DNA of 64,000 bases, from NCBI GenBank assembly GCA_947039455.1, contig CAMQZB010000006.1:20501-84500 (forward strand). The letters are read 5' to 3'. The translations under genes were made by a program, and so were the position numbers. Below the pieces are notes generated by a model, which worked only from the letters and a program-made list of their open reading frames with translations, did no database searches and was not told the origin of the DNA. Origin of the DNA: an uncultured Clostridia bacterium (lineage in GTDB: Bacteria; Bacillota; Clostridia; Christensenellales; CAMQZB01). Of the stretch, positions 17,858 through 27,808 are shown one piece after another; positions within the stretch are counted from its first letter, which is position 1; each line of letters opens with the position of its first letter.

Positions 17858-19948
17858 TTATTTCTCAATAATTTCAAGCAATCTCAAGTCAACGCCTCTG
17901 TCACCAATATTGATAACTTCAACTTTAACAATGTTTCCGATATTAATAATATCTTCAACGTTTTCAACACGCTTGTCTGACAATTTAGAGATATGAAGCA
18001 TACCGTCTTTACCAGGAGCTAGCTCAACGAAAGCGCCAACTTTGATAATACGAGCAACTTTACCAATGAAAATGTCGCCAGTTTTAAGAATTCTAGCAAT
18101 AGACATAACGATTGCTTTAGCTTTCTCAGCTTGCTCTTGGTTAGGAGAAGCAATGAAAACAGTACCCTCATCGTTAAGATCAATTTTAACACCAGTCTCT
18201 TCGATAATTTTGTTAATAACTTTTCCGCCAGCACCGATAACTTCTCTGATTTTACTTGGATCAATTTTGAAAGAAATAATCTTTGGAGCGTATTGGTTCA
18301 TAACAGTTCTAGTAGCAGGCAAAGTTTCAAGCATTTTAGCTAAGATATGAGCTCTACCCTCGTTAGCTTGTTTGATAGCTTGAGAGAAAACTTCTTCAGT
18401 GATACCTTTAACTTTAATATCCATTTGAATAGCAGTGATACCTTTTTCAGTACCAGCAACCTTGAAATCCATGTCACCAAGGAAATCTTCAAGACCTTGA
18501 ATATCAGTTAAAATAGCAACGTTATCAGATTTGTCGTCCTTAATCAATCCCATTGCAATACCTGCAACTGGACGTTTAATAGGAACACCTGCGTCCATTA
18601 ACGCTAATGTTGAACCACAAACTGAAGCTTGAGAAGTTGAACCGTTTGAAGACAAAATTTCAGAAACTAATCTAATAGTATAAGGGAATTCAGCCTCAGT
18701 TGGAAGCATAGGTTCCAATGAACGTTCAGCCAAAGCACCGTGACCAATCTCACGACGGCCTGGACTTCTTGGACTTCTAGCTTCGCCAGTTGAGTATGAA
18801 GCGAAGTTGTAGTGATGCATATATCTCTTAGAATTTTCTGAATCAAGACCTTCTAGTTTTTGGAATTCAGAAACAGTACCTAAAGTACAAGTAGTCAAGG
18901 CTTGAGTCTCTCCACGAGTGAAAACACCAGTACCGTGAACTCTTGGAAGAACCCCAGTTTCGCACCAAATTGGACGAATATCAGAAGTAGCTCTACCATC
19001 AGGACGGATACCCTTGTCTAAGATTTTACGACGAACTTTTTCTTTTTGCATAGCATAAAGAACATCACCGATTTGTCTTTTCTTTCCTTCAAAGATGTCA
19101 GCAAAGTGAGCGAAAACTTCTTTATCCAAAGCTTTTTCACGTGCTTGACGCTCTGATCTAACGTAAGCTTCAAGAACATGATCAAGTTTAGCGTCAGCGA
19201 ATTCACGAACAGCAGCGTTGATTTCTTCAGGAACTTTATAGTACTCAATTTCTCTTTTTGGTTTGCCGATTTCAGCTTGCATAGTAGAAATAAAAGCACA
19301 AATTTTCTTAATTTCTTCGTGACCAAACAAGATAGCCTTAATCATATCCTCGTCAGAAATTTCGTTAGCGCCAGCTTCAACCATCATGATTGCTTCGCTA
19401 GTACCAGAAAGATTTAGAGTAAGAACTGATTTTTCACGTTCTTCAGTATTTGGATTGATGATATATTTTCCGTCAACCATACCAACAACAACAGAACCAG
19501 TAGGACCAGCCCAAGGAATATCTGAAATTGAAAGAGCGATACTACTACCGATCATAGCGTATACTTCAGGAGGGAAATTTTGGTCAACTGACAAAACTGT
19601 AGCAATAACTACAACGTCGTTGTAAAAACCTTTAGGGAATAATGGGCGAATAGGACGATCAATTAATCTTGAAGTCAAAATCGCTTTATCTGATGGACGA
19701 GCCTCACGTTTTTTGAAGCCTCCTGGGATTTTTCCGATTGAATACATTTTTTCTTCATAATCAACTGAAAGAGGGAAGAAATCCATTCCTTCTCTTGGTG
19801 AATCTGACATTGTTGCGTTTAACATAACAACAGTCTCTCCACATCTAATTAAGCAAGAACCGCCTGATTGTGCACAGTACTTTCCTGTCTCAACAATCAC
19901 TTCGCTACCACCGATGGTAGTCTTAAACTCTTTGTAGTTTGGTGTCAT
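17858..19948 (-). CDS. pnp: Polyribonucleotide nucleotidyltransferase (PNPase)
   Basis: Phosphorolytic 3'-5' exoribonuclease of mRNA decay; forms trimers. Seen: two RNase PH domains (about 1-215 and 310-545; the second contains GRREIGHGALAERSLEPMLP), the alpha-helical linker between them, a KH domain with IREVIGAGGKVINKII near 565, and an S1 domain at the C terminus. The length of 696 residues is typical. AAAGGAG precedes the ATG. The rpsO-pnp order is conserved across bacteria; here the two are separated by a hairpin at 20072-20095. Confidence 0.98.
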   Translation of the reverse strand: MTPNYKEFKTTIGGSEVIVETGKYCAQSGGSCLIRCGETVVMLNATMSDSPREGMDFFPLSVDYEEKMYSIGKIPGGFKKREARPSDKAILTSRLIDRPIRPLFPKGFYNDVVVIATVLSVDQNFPPEVYAMIGSSIALSISDIPWAGPTGSVVVGMVDGKYIINPNTEEREKSVLTLNLSGTSEAIMMVEAGANEISDEDMIKAILFGHEEIKKICAFISTMQAEIGKPKREIEYYKVPEEINAAVREFADAKLDHVLEAYVRSERQAREKALDKEVFAHFADIFEGKKRQIGDVLYAMQKEKVRRKILDKGIRPDGRATSDIRPIWCETGVLPRVHGTGVFTRGETQALTTCTLGTVSEFQKLEGLDSENSKRYMHHYNFASYSTGEARSPRSPGRREIGHGALAERSLEPMLPTEAEFPYTIRLVSEILSSNGSTSQASVCGSTLALMDAGVPIKRPVAGIAMGLIKDDKSDNVAILTDIQGLEDFLGDMDFKVAGTEKGITAIQMDIKVKGITEEVFSQAIKQANEGRAHILAKMLETLPATRTVMNQYAPKIISFKIDPSKIREVIGAGGKVINKIIEETGVKIDLNDEGTVFIASPNQEQAEKAKAIVMSIARILKTGDIFIGKVARIIKVGAFVELAPGKDGMLHISKLSDKRVENVEDIINIGNIVKVEVINIGDRGVDLRLLEIIEK

Positions 19949-20071
19949 ATAATTTCTCCTTTTTATTGTTCTAAATAATTATACTAAATTAGTTCTGTAT
20001 TTGCAATTAATTTCAAAAGAAAAAACAGTAAAAACAAAACTTTTGCGAATTTTTTCCTTAAAATAACAAAA

Positions 20072-20095
20072 AAAGCGAAGAATAATCCTCGCTTT
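20072..20095 (-). terminator. Hairpin terminator between rpsO and pnp
   Basis: AAAGCGA pairs with TCGCTTT, with one mismatch and a further G-C pair inside; on the minus strand it is followed by a T-run (TTTTTTGTT). Probably attenuates read-through from rpsO to pnp. Confidence 0.65.
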
Positions 20096-20107
20096 GATAT
20101 TTGTAAA

Positions 20108-20371
20108 TTACTTTCTGATTCCTAGTCTTGCGATTAGTTCTCTGTATTTAGTGATATCTTTTGATTTCAAGTAATTCAAAAGATTACGACGACGACCTAC
20201 CATTTTCAATAGTCCACGTCTTGAGTGATGATCATGCATATTGCTTCTTAAGTGGTCTGTCAAGTGGTTAATTCTTGCAGTCAAGATAGCAACTTGAACT
20301 TCAGGAGAACCAGTGTCCCCTTCTTTTCTTTGATAATCAGTGATAATTCCTAATTTTTTGCTTGTTTCCAT
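20108..20371 (-). CDS. rpsO: Ribosomal protein uS15
   Basis: Primary 16S rRNA binding protein of the small subunit. Seen: family motifs [22 protein letters not shown] and [15 protein letters not shown], ending at LIARLGIRK. The start is placed at [14 protein letters not shown], giving 87 residues (family about 88-89), because GGAGG lies 9 bases upstream; an 11-codon upstream extension of the open frame does not match the family. An untranslated leader of about 100 bases lies between a likely extended -10 region (TGGTATTAT near 20460) and the start; S15 leaders are often autoregulatory, but no structure could be confirmed by eye. Confidence 0.96.
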   Translation of the reverse strand: METSKKLGIITDYQRKEGDTGSPEVQVAILTARINHLTDHLRSNMHDHHSRRGLLKMVGRRRNLLNYLKSKDITKYRELIARLGIRK

Positions 20372-20568
20372 AATTAAAGCCTCCATATAATTTAAATTCA
20401 CCATAAACCTTGTCTAACTTTGGAGTTGTGTCGATAAACAACGTTTGCGGTACCTAAAATATAATACCACAATATATAGTATAAAGTCTATCAAATCACC
20501 TAAATATTTTCAAAAAAAATAAATTATTTTACAGTGGCAATATATTTTACAACACCAAGATAGACGCT

Positions 20569-22014
20569 CTATTTAAACAAATCTTCTCTTGCCGAAAGGT
20601 TAGATTCTAGTTTATCAATATAAGTACGCACATCTTTCGGGTAAGCAAAACGAGTGATTTTCCTATTTTCAGTGTAGAAATGTTTAGAAATTCCATATGA
20701 ACCGCAAGCGATATTTGACGTATTTTCCTCCATAATATCGATATTATATACGCAAGGTTTCGTTTTACAAAAGCCGGTATTTTCCAAATTACCCGCCATG
20801 TATTTTTGACGATATAAATAATATGGATTGTACCCACTATCACCTAAAATACTATAACTTCTATTTAGCATTTCGCCGATTTCCGCATTAATATTCCTAT
20901 CGGTATTTTCACGTAGTTTCGAACCTGCCTTTAAAGCAAGTGTATGAACAGTAATATTTTCAGGGTTAAGTGCAACAATTCCACCTAAAGAATTTTCAAA
21001 ATCATCCGCAGTTTCATCTACCAACCCAGCAATCAAATCGCAGTTAATATCAAAATTATATTTTGTAGCCATATCATAAATACGAAAAAAGTCGTCAGCT
21101 GAATGGTTTCTTCCTATTTTTTGTAGAGTTTCATTCTTTAGAGTTTGAGGATTTACACTAATTCTATTTGCAACTTTTGAAATCAAATCCAACTTTTCTT
21201 TGTCAATAGTATCAGGTCGCCCCGCCTCAACTGTGAATTCATTAACATCAAATTCGCATTCTTTCAACACGCGAGAAAGTTGCGGAGCGGTCAGTGCAGT
21301 AGGAGTTCCACCGCCCATGTATACTGTACGCAAATCATATCCGTGATCAATAATCATCCTTTTTGCATTACGAATATCAAGCACCAAACTATCCACGTAT
21401 TCTTCCACCAATGATTGATTAGTAACACGTAAATCAGCGGAAATAAATGAACAGTAATAACACCTAGATTGACAAAATGGAATACCTATATACAAATCAA
21501 GAGGTTTTCCACCTGTTGGATAAAATGGTTTTTGCAAGTCGTAAATACTTTGAACTAAGTCAGTTTTTTCTTTTGAAACCAAAGAATAATCACGAAAAAA
21601 CTCATAGCCATTCTTCCCTTCAAGTTCAAAAATACTTTTAAACAATTTCACAGGGCGAATACCCATAAGTGAGCCCCAAAGATGACTTGATTGAGTAAAT
21701 TCACATAAGGCACGGTACATAGTTAATTTAATTTCACGCTTTTGCAATCTTACTTTCACAACATTGTCACTTTCATAAGCTGATATGTTTTCGGAAAAAT
21801 ATTGATATTTTTTTTGAACAGTTTCAGTATTTCCACTAACCTGAATTTTGAAACCACCATCAAACCCTTCGCTAATGGTAAAAATATTTATTAAATTATT
21901 CCCGTCCACAAGGTAAGTATGATTTACAACAATACTGTCAGATAATTGAGAAAATGAGCGAACAATATCGCCCAAATCATGCTCCATATTCAAATAATTA
22001 GTAGTAATTTGCAT
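20569..22014 (-). CDS. hemZ: HemZ-like radical SAM protein (coproporphyrinogen dehydrogenase family)
   Basis: Radical SAM protein of the HemZ type found in Bacilli and Clostridia; the family is annotated as oxygen-independent coproporphyrinogen III oxidase. Seen: a long N-terminal region specific to HemZ, then GIPFCQSRCYYCSF with the cluster cysteines 181, 185 and 188, VYMGGGTPTAL, and a HemN-like C-terminal part. I chose the ATG at MQITTNYLN (481 residues) because an AGAGAGAT site lies just before it; the frame is open for 11 more codons upstream, so the start is uncertain. No other haem-biosynthesis gene is in the window, so the true substrate is open. Confidence 0.8.
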   Translation of the reverse strand: MQITTNYLNMEHDLGDIVRSFSQLSDSIVVNHTYLVDGNNLINIFTISEGFDGGFKIQVSGNTETVQKKYQYFSENISAYESDNVVKVRLQKREIKLTMYRALCEFTQSSHLWGSLMGIRPVKLFKSIFELEGKNGYEFFRDYSLVSKEKTDLVQSIYDLQKPFYPTGGKPLDLYIGIPFCQSRCYYCSFISADLRVTNQSLVEEYVDSLVLDIRNAKRMIIDHGYDLRTVYMGGGTPTALTAPQLSRVLKECEFDVNEFTVEAGRPDTIDKEKLDLISKVANRISVNPQTLKNETLQKIGRNHSADDFFRIYDMATKYNFDINCDLIAGLVDETADDFENSLGGIVALNPENITVHTLALKAGSKLRENTDRNINAEIGEMLNRSYSILGDSGYNPYYLYRQKYMAGNLENTGFCKTKPCVYNIDIMEENTSNIACGSYGISKHFYTENRKITRFAYPKDVRTYIDKLESNLSAREDLFK

Positions 22015-22181
22015 AAATTTCAATCTCTCTTCATTTGATTTATTCACAATAAAAACACATTGCAGTTCATAATTCTAACACATAAACCAGTGATTGAATT
22101 TCAACAAATACCACAATAAACTTCTATAAAAGCAATGAAAACCGACCAAATAGACGGCGGTTTCCATATTGATGAACTACG

Positions 22182-22799
22182 TTAGTATGAAACGCAGTGA
22201 TTATTTTGTTTTTCGAAATCTATAGTAGAAGAACGTTCATGCCCTGGATACACATCAAGATTTTCAAGGGTGAAAAGTTTTTCTTTAATTGATTTCATTA
22301 ATGTATTATAGTCGCCACCAGCTAAATCGTAACGGCCATAACTGCGATAGAATAAAGTATCGCCAGTGAATAAACTGTTTTCAATTTTGTAACATACACC
22401 ACCGCAAGTGTGTCCAGGAGTTGTAATAACCCCAACATTCATTCCAGCTAGATTAAGAACCTCACCGTCCTCAACAAAAATATCCGCAGTGAAAGGCACA
22501 ACTAGTTTAGCAACCTCTGGAAAACCCGCAGATGCAGGACTTTCAGTAAGCAAAGAATCAGCCTTATGAATGTACACCGTCACCCCTGCATTTTGAAATT
22601 CAGAAACAGCGCCTATGTGGTCAAAGTGACCATGAGTAAGTAGAACAGCAACAGCTTTTGCATTTTCCGAAGCTAACTTTTCCACAATTTGTTGATAGTT
22701 TCCACCAGCATCAATGACGATAGCTTCACCATTATTTTCATTTATAACAAGGTAGGTATTAACACCAAGAACCCCAGTTTGCATTGTAATAAGTTTCAT
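22182..22799 (-). CDS. Metallo-beta-lactamase fold hydrolase (glyoxalase II-like)
   Basis: Cytoplasmic binuclear metal hydrolase. Seen: the THGHFDHIG motif with His56, His58, Asp60 and His61, a further metal His in TPGHTCGG, the bridging Asp in FTGDTLFYRSYGR, and a last His in YPGHE. The 205-residue length fits the YcbL/GloB-like group that hydrolyses thioesters such as S-lactoylglutathione; clostridia generally lack glutathione, so the substrate is unknown. It lies downstream of rel in the same direction, 238 bases away. Confidence 0.85.
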   Translation of the reverse strand: MKLITMQTGVLGVNTYLVINENNGEAIVIDAGGNYQQIVEKLASENAKAVAVLLTHGHFDHIGAVSEFQNAGVTVYIHKADSLLTESPASAGFPEVAKLVVPFTADIFVEDGEVLNLAGMNVGVITTPGHTCGGVCYKIENSLFTGDTLFYRSYGRYDLAGGDYNTLMKSIKEKLFTLENLDVYPGHERSSTIDFEKQNNHCVSY

Positions 22800-23037
22800 A
22801 ATTCTCCTAAATTCTGTCTTTAATATATAATCAAAATCTGCAAATATTGCAATAATTTCACTACATAAATAAATTAATCTTGCAACTAATCATACAATAT
22901 AAATTAGTTATAATTGTAATTACTAACACTATAAAATGAATTAATATTTAAATTAATGTACTATATAAATCAGTAAAAGTTGTAACAACTTCTACTAAAA
23001 CATAGCCAATTTTGCAGTATTTCACTTGTTATTTCTA

Positions 23038-25194
23038 TTAATTAGTAACCCTAAATACTTCTTCAACACCTTTAATCATGGCAAGTTTACTCTTTACAAG
23101 GTCAACTTGATCAAGTTTAGAAAGCTGAACTGAAATATTCAAAATAGCTTTATTATTTTTATCGATTCGAGCGTTCATAGCAGTTAAACGAACCGTCATG
23201 CTACTAAGTGCATTTGACACATCAGCAAGGAAAGTGGCACGCTCAGCGGCAATGATTTGTATATTCACAGTAAAAACACTTTGAACATCAGTATTAGTCC
23301 AACTAGCTTCAATTAGACGCTCTTTTTCCATGCCCTTAACGTTAGGACAGTCGCATCTATGCACAGTAATTCCACGACCTTTTGATATAAATCCAATAAT
23401 TTCGTCCCCAGGAACAGGACCACAACAGCCTGCAAGTTTCATAAGCAAACCCGTGTTACCTTTAATAGAAATACCAATATCTTTACTGCTAGTTTTCGGA
23501 GCTTGAGTTACGAACTCTTGTGGAGTATTTTTCTCAATTTCCTTTAAATACATATCAATAAGTTTCAGTAAAACTTGATTAACACGTACCGCACCATAAC
23601 CAACTGAAGCGTACATTTCGTCTTCGCTTTGGAAAGATAATTTATCAAAAACAGCAGCAGTTCTCTCTTCATTCAAAAGAACACTAAGAGTAAAGTTTCT
23701 ACGTTTCGCCTCTTTTTCAAGCATAGTTTTTCCAAGTTTAACGTTTTCTTCTTTCATTTCTTTTTTGAAGAATTGACGAATTTTTCCTTTTGCACCGTTA
23801 GTTTGAACTAATTTCAGCCAATCACGAGATGGACCTTTAGAGTTTGCATTGGTATTAATTTCAATCACATCGCCTGTTTGCAAAGTGTATGAAAGAGGAA
23901 CTATTTTTCCGTTTACGATAGCACCAGTTAGTTTATTTCCAATAGCGCTGTGAATTTTGTAAGCAAAATCAATAGGGTTTGAGCCTGTTTGAAGTGAAAT
24001 TACGTCTCCTTTAGGAGTGAAAACAAGGGTTTCAGCAGAGTATAAATCGCCCTTAATAGTACGTAAAAAGTCAACAGAATCTTTCAAATCACCTTCCCAC
24101 TCCATGATTTCACGAAGCCAAGTAAGTCTTGAGTCAAGATCAGTAGTAGTTGTGCGATTTTCTTTATACTTCCAGTGTGCAGCGATACCGTATTCAGCGG
24201 TTTTGTGCATCTCTAAAGTTCTAATTTGAATTTCAAATGGTTGACCGTAGTTTGTAACAACGGTTGTGTGAAGTGCTTGATATAAATTGGGTTTAGGCGT
24301 TGCGATATAATCTTTAATACGCCCTGGAATAGGTTTCCACTTCTTGTGAATTTTGCCTAAAACCTCATAACATTCGTCAACTGAATTAACAATAACACGC
24401 ACTGCAATCATGTCATAAATTTCCGCAAATGACAGTTTTTTATCACGCATTTTCTTGTAAATACTGTAAATATGTTTAGGACGGCCAAAAACTTCACCAT
24501 CTATATTGCTTTCTTTAATTATTTCATCAATCTCGCAAACCACTTTTCCAACTAGAATTTTTCTTTCCTCTAGTTTAGAATTGATAAGGTCAACAAGAGT
24601 ATAATATTTTTCGCTTTCGATGTATTTCAAACACAAATCTTCTAATTCAGTTTTGATTTGAGAAATACCAAGACGACCAGCTAGTTTCGCATAGATTTCA
24701 AGAGTTTCCATAGCCATAGCCGTTTGACGAGCGCGAGGAAGGAACTTCAAAGATCTCATGTTATGCAATCTATCCGCAAGTTTTATTAATAAAACTCTAA
24801 TATCTTTTGCCATAGCAATAAGCATTTTTCTAAAATTTTCAGCTTGCTCTTGCTCTTTAGAAACATAGTTAATTTTGTCAAGTTTCGTAACACCGATAAC
24901 TAGATCAGTAACTTCCTGACCAAAATCAGCAAGCAAATCCTTTTCAGTTTTATCGGTATCTTCTAAGACATCATGCAAAAGAGCAGCGGCAACAGTGCAT
25001 TCGTCCAAACCGTAGTCCGTCAAAATCTCCGCAACTAAAAGTGGGTGAATAATATATTCTTCCCCACTATTTCTCTTTTGCCCCTCGTGAGCAACAGTTG
25101 CGTAATCAATAGCCTTAAAAAGTACGTTTTCACATATTTCAGAAGAATATTGTTCCGCCATTTTATTTTTTAATCTATCAGCAATTTCTTTCAT
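23038..25194 (-). CDS. rel: Bifunctional (p)ppGpp synthase/hydrolase (Rel/RSH)
   Basis: Makes and degrades the stringent-response alarmone (p)ppGpp. Seen: an HD hydrolase domain at about 25-190 with His50 and HD at 74-75 in LLHDVLEDT, which suggests active hydrolysis; the synthetase domain (PGRIKDYIATPKPNLYQALH); a TGS domain (ETLVFTPKGDVISL); the zinc-finger/conserved-cysteine region GCCGPVPGDEIIGF with HRCDCPN; and a C-terminal ACT domain. The 718-residue length fits long RSH proteins. Its ATG overlaps the recJ stop by four bases, so the two are coupled. Confidence 0.97.
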   Translation of the reverse strand: MKEIADRLKNKMAEQYSSEICENVLFKAIDYATVAHEGQKRNSGEEYIIHPLLVAEILTDYGLDECTVAAALLHDVLEDTDKTEKDLLADFGQEVTDLVIGVTKLDKINYVSKEQEQAENFRKMLIAMAKDIRVLLIKLADRLHNMRSLKFLPRARQTAMAMETLEIYAKLAGRLGISQIKTELEDLCLKYIESEKYYTLVDLINSKLEERKILVGKVVCEIDEIIKESNIDGEVFGRPKHIYSIYKKMRDKKLSFAEIYDMIAVRVIVNSVDECYEVLGKIHKKWKPIPGRIKDYIATPKPNLYQALHTTVVTNYGQPFEIQIRTLEMHKTAEYGIAAHWKYKENRTTTTDLDSRLTWLREIMEWEGDLKDSVDFLRTIKGDLYSAETLVFTPKGDVISLQTGSNPIDFAYKIHSAIGNKLTGAIVNGKIVPLSYTLQTGDVIEINTNANSKGPSRDWLKLVQTNGAKGKIRQFFKKEMKEENVKLGKTMLEKEAKRRNFTLSVLLNEERTAAVFDKLSFQSEDEMYASVGYGAVRVNQVLLKLIDMYLKEIEKNTPQEFVTQAPKTSSKDIGISIKGNTGLLMKLAGCCGPVPGDEIIGFISKGRGITVHRCDCPNVKGMEKERLIEASWTNTDVQSVFTVNIQIIAAERATFLADVSNALSSMTVRLTAMNARIDKNNKAILNISVQLSKLDQVDLVKSKLAMIKGVEEVFRVTN

Positions 25195-27494
25195 AATTTC
25201 AACCTATTATACAATATAGAATCAGTAAGCTCCACTTTTTTACCAGTAGTAACAGCTAATTTCTTGTTCACAACATTAATCAAACCAAGTTCTTTAAACA
25301 CTGCATAACCAAGTATAATGGTAACAGGCGAAACTCCTTCAATTTTAATTTGTGTTGTAATTGATTTAGAAGATGTAATAATTCTTCCAGCCAAACTTCT
25401 TAAAGCGCTGTATATTTGAACAAATAAATCACGGTTTTGAGTAACATTTATATTCTCTAAATAATTATCTTTCTCTAATGAGAAGATTTCAACATTTTCA
25501 GAAATATTATCAAGTTTAATTGACGAAAAGTCTTCAAACACAACGATTTTATTATATTTTTCAAAATTTATAGTTGTAGTAGGATTTAGAAGAATTCTAT
25601 TGATATTCGACTTAACCACCACTGCATTATTTTCAAACAAGAAAGTATTTTTCTCTAATTTCTCAGTAAAATATTGCAACCCTGAAAGAGTGTTAGCAAT
25701 AGACAAAACTCCGAAATCTTCTTTTCCAATGATTTTCTCATAATCTTCATTTGAAATATTTTGTATTCTATCACAAGATAGATTAAATAAATATTCTGAC
25801 AAAAGCTCCTCTTCATTCAATGAGTCTTCGTTATAAATTGAGAAAAAGTCTCTAATATTGCCTTTAACTTTTTCAATGCCTTTAAAACTGTTAATAGAAT
25901 AATCAATAAACAGTGCTTTTTCTATTTTACTTCTAAAAACGTCAACGAATTTAGACTGACTAAAAGCTAAATATTCAGCATTCTCCCCTTCACCAACAAG
26001 GTGTTGAGGGTATTTCTTCATTTCGCTCATAAGCATTTCTTTTTCACGACGCATGAAAATTGGTTTAGGATTTCCGTTACCGTAAGGCTCAAGAACCTCA
26101 AGCTCTTTTAAATACTCAACAGTTGGTTTTCCGTTGTCACCAATGTCATATTCAGCTACGGGAATGAAATTAGCCGAAGGGACATGTTCTTTTAGGTATA
26201 ATTCAGCTCTTTTTTGAAATTCTTCAAAGTTTTCTTTTAATATAGTCAATCCACAAGCTTGCGCATGACCACCAAAAGTTATGAAAAGTTCTTTCATAGA
26301 TGACAACATTTCATATAAATTAATACCTGAAATACTGCGACCAGAACCACGTAGCGATCCATCTTTTTCAACAAACAATAAAGTTGGTCTTGAAAATTCT
26401 TCCGACAATTTCGAAGCTACTATTCCAAGCAAACCAGTTTGCCATTCATCACTTTTTAGAATTACAGCACGATTACTTGATACATTAATAAATTTATTAT
26501 AACCGTCTTTAAAAATTTCTTCACATGATTTTTGTCTTTGTTGATTGTCTGTATTAACTTTGTCAAAAATGTCTTTTACTACTTTTTCATCGTCACTTAA
26601 AAACATTTCCAAACTTCTTTTAGCATCACCCATTCTACCGCTGGCGTTAATTCGTGGAGCAACCACAAAAGCCAAAGTTGTAGCAGTGATTTTTCCAACA
26701 ATACCGCAACCGTCGCATATAATTTTCAAGTTGTTTGATGGGTTTGTATTAAGCTTTTCAAGTCCAAGTTTTACTATCACTCTATTTTCGTCGGTAAGTG
26801 AAACACTGTCCGCAACGGTAGCAATAGTAGCAAATTCCACATAGTCCATAAACTTATTAGGAATCAAAGCTTGCATTATTTTAAAAGCAACTCCAGCACC
26901 GCAAAGGTCAATACAAGGATATTTCCCCACATCAAGTTTTGGGTTTACCGTAATACATTTTGGCAGGATTTCAGGAAGTTCGTGGTGATCAGAAACAATC
27001 ACATCGCACCCAAGATCTAAAATATACTCGACTTCTTTGTAACAAGAAATACCTAAATCGCAAGTTAAAAACAAGTCAGGAGAATATTCTTCTATAATTT
27101 TGTCAATAGTTTCGATATTCAGTCCATATCCCTCACTGCGATTAGGAATATAAGGCACAACATCACACCCTAGCGACTCTAAACCTTTAGTTAAAACAAA
27201 CGCACCACAAATTCCGTCCGCATCATAGTCACCGTAAACAACAACTCTCTCGTTGTTATCCACAGCACGTTGAAGACGCTCCACAGTTTCTTTCATACCC
27301 GTAAGCAAATATGGGTCATACAAAGAATCTTTTGAAACATTCAAGAACTTTTCAGCCTCTGCTGTTGAATTTATGCCACGTGAAACCATTAACCTACAGA
27401 TTTCATTTGAAATTCTAAATTGCTCTGACAATTGATTAACTAAATCTAAATCGATATTGTCATTTTTCGTTCTATTCATAATATTAATATTCAT
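25191..27494 (-). CDS. recJ: Single-stranded-DNA-specific exonuclease RecJ
   Basis: 5'-3' exonuclease on single-stranded DNA in recombination and mismatch repair. Seen: DHH phosphoesterase motifs VVYGDYDADGICG at 85-97, SDHHE, the DHHA1 motif GGHAQACG, and an oligonucleotide-binding region. The length of 767 residues matches the long Firmicute form with a C-terminal extension. AAAGGG precedes the first ATG; a second ATG five codons in is possible. It overlaps rel downstream by four bases; recJ next to rel and secDF is a common clostridial order. Confidence 0.95.
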   Translation of the reverse strand: MNINIMNRTKNDNIDLDLVNQLSEQFRISNEICRLMVSRGINSTAEAEKFLNVSKDSLYDPYLLTGMKETVERLQRAVDNNERVVVYGDYDADGICGAFVLTKGLESLGCDVVPYIPNRSEGYGLNIETIDKIIEEYSPDLFLTCDLGISCYKEVEYILDLGCDVIVSDHHELPEILPKCITVNPKLDVGKYPCIDLCGAGVAFKIMQALIPNKFMDYVEFATIATVADSVSLTDENRVIVKLGLEKLNTNPSNNLKIICDGCGIVGKITATTLAFVVAPRINASGRMGDAKRSLEMFLSDDEKVVKDIFDKVNTDNQQRQKSCEEIFKDGYNKFINVSSNRAVILKSDEWQTGLLGIVASKLSEEFSRPTLLFVEKDGSLRGSGRSISGINLYEMLSSMKELFITFGGHAQACGLTILKENFEEFQKRAELYLKEHVPSANFIPVAEYDIGDNGKPTVEYLKELEVLEPYGNGNPKPIFMRREKEMLMSEMKKYPQHLVGEGENAEYLAFSQSKFVDVFRSKIEKALFIDYSINSFKGIEKVKGNIRDFFSIYNEDSLNEEELLSEYLFNLSCDRIQNISNEDYEKIIGKEDFGVLSIANTLSGLQYFTEKLEKNTFLFENNAVVVKSNINRILLNPTTTINFEKYNKIVVFEDFSSIKLDNISENVEIFSLEKDNYLENINVTQNRDLFVQIYSALRSLAGRIITSSKSITTQIKIEGVSPVTIILGYAVFKELGLINVVNKKLAVTTGKKVELTDSILYNRLKL

Positions 27495-27808
27495 AAATTA
27501 CCCTTTAATTTCATGGAATTCATAGATCCTATAGTTAAGGACCCTATGAAATTCTCCTCTAAGTTATTTAAGCATTCTCTCGTAATTAAAATAATTTTCT
27601 GATTATAAAGATTTCTTATTAATAATCAGTATTTATAATAATTTGTAATTCTCAATTTAATGGTATCAGCAATACCGCTAAATTCAAAATTACCAGTTAT
27701 ATTATATACATAATCAGCGATTTCATTCTAAAAAAGTTATAGATTGTATTAAAATAAATTCGCAAAAAGCCTTCCTAAGTGAAGGCTTTTTGAAAATTTT
27801 ATTAAAAT
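27495..27808. other. Gap between secF and recJ with hairpin and terminator
   Basis: AT-rich spacer of 314 bases on the leftward transcript. It holds the secF terminator (27764-27791) and a hairpin close to recJ at about 27519-27549, in which TTCATAG and a downstream TCC pair with GGA and CTATGAA; an alternative outer pairing AATTTCAT/ATGAAATT competes. No gene is seen. Confidence 0.5.
27764..27791 (-). terminator. Terminator after secF
   Basis: AAAAAGCCTTC, loop CTAAGT and GAAGGCTTTTT form a perfect 11-bp stem ending in T, 17 bases past the secF stop codon. Confidence 0.9.

Noticed and set aside
22972..22996. Hairpin AAGTTG-TAA-CAACTT between rel and the metallo-hydrolase gene as a terminator
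   Set aside because: No T-run follows on the minus strand; left uncalled.
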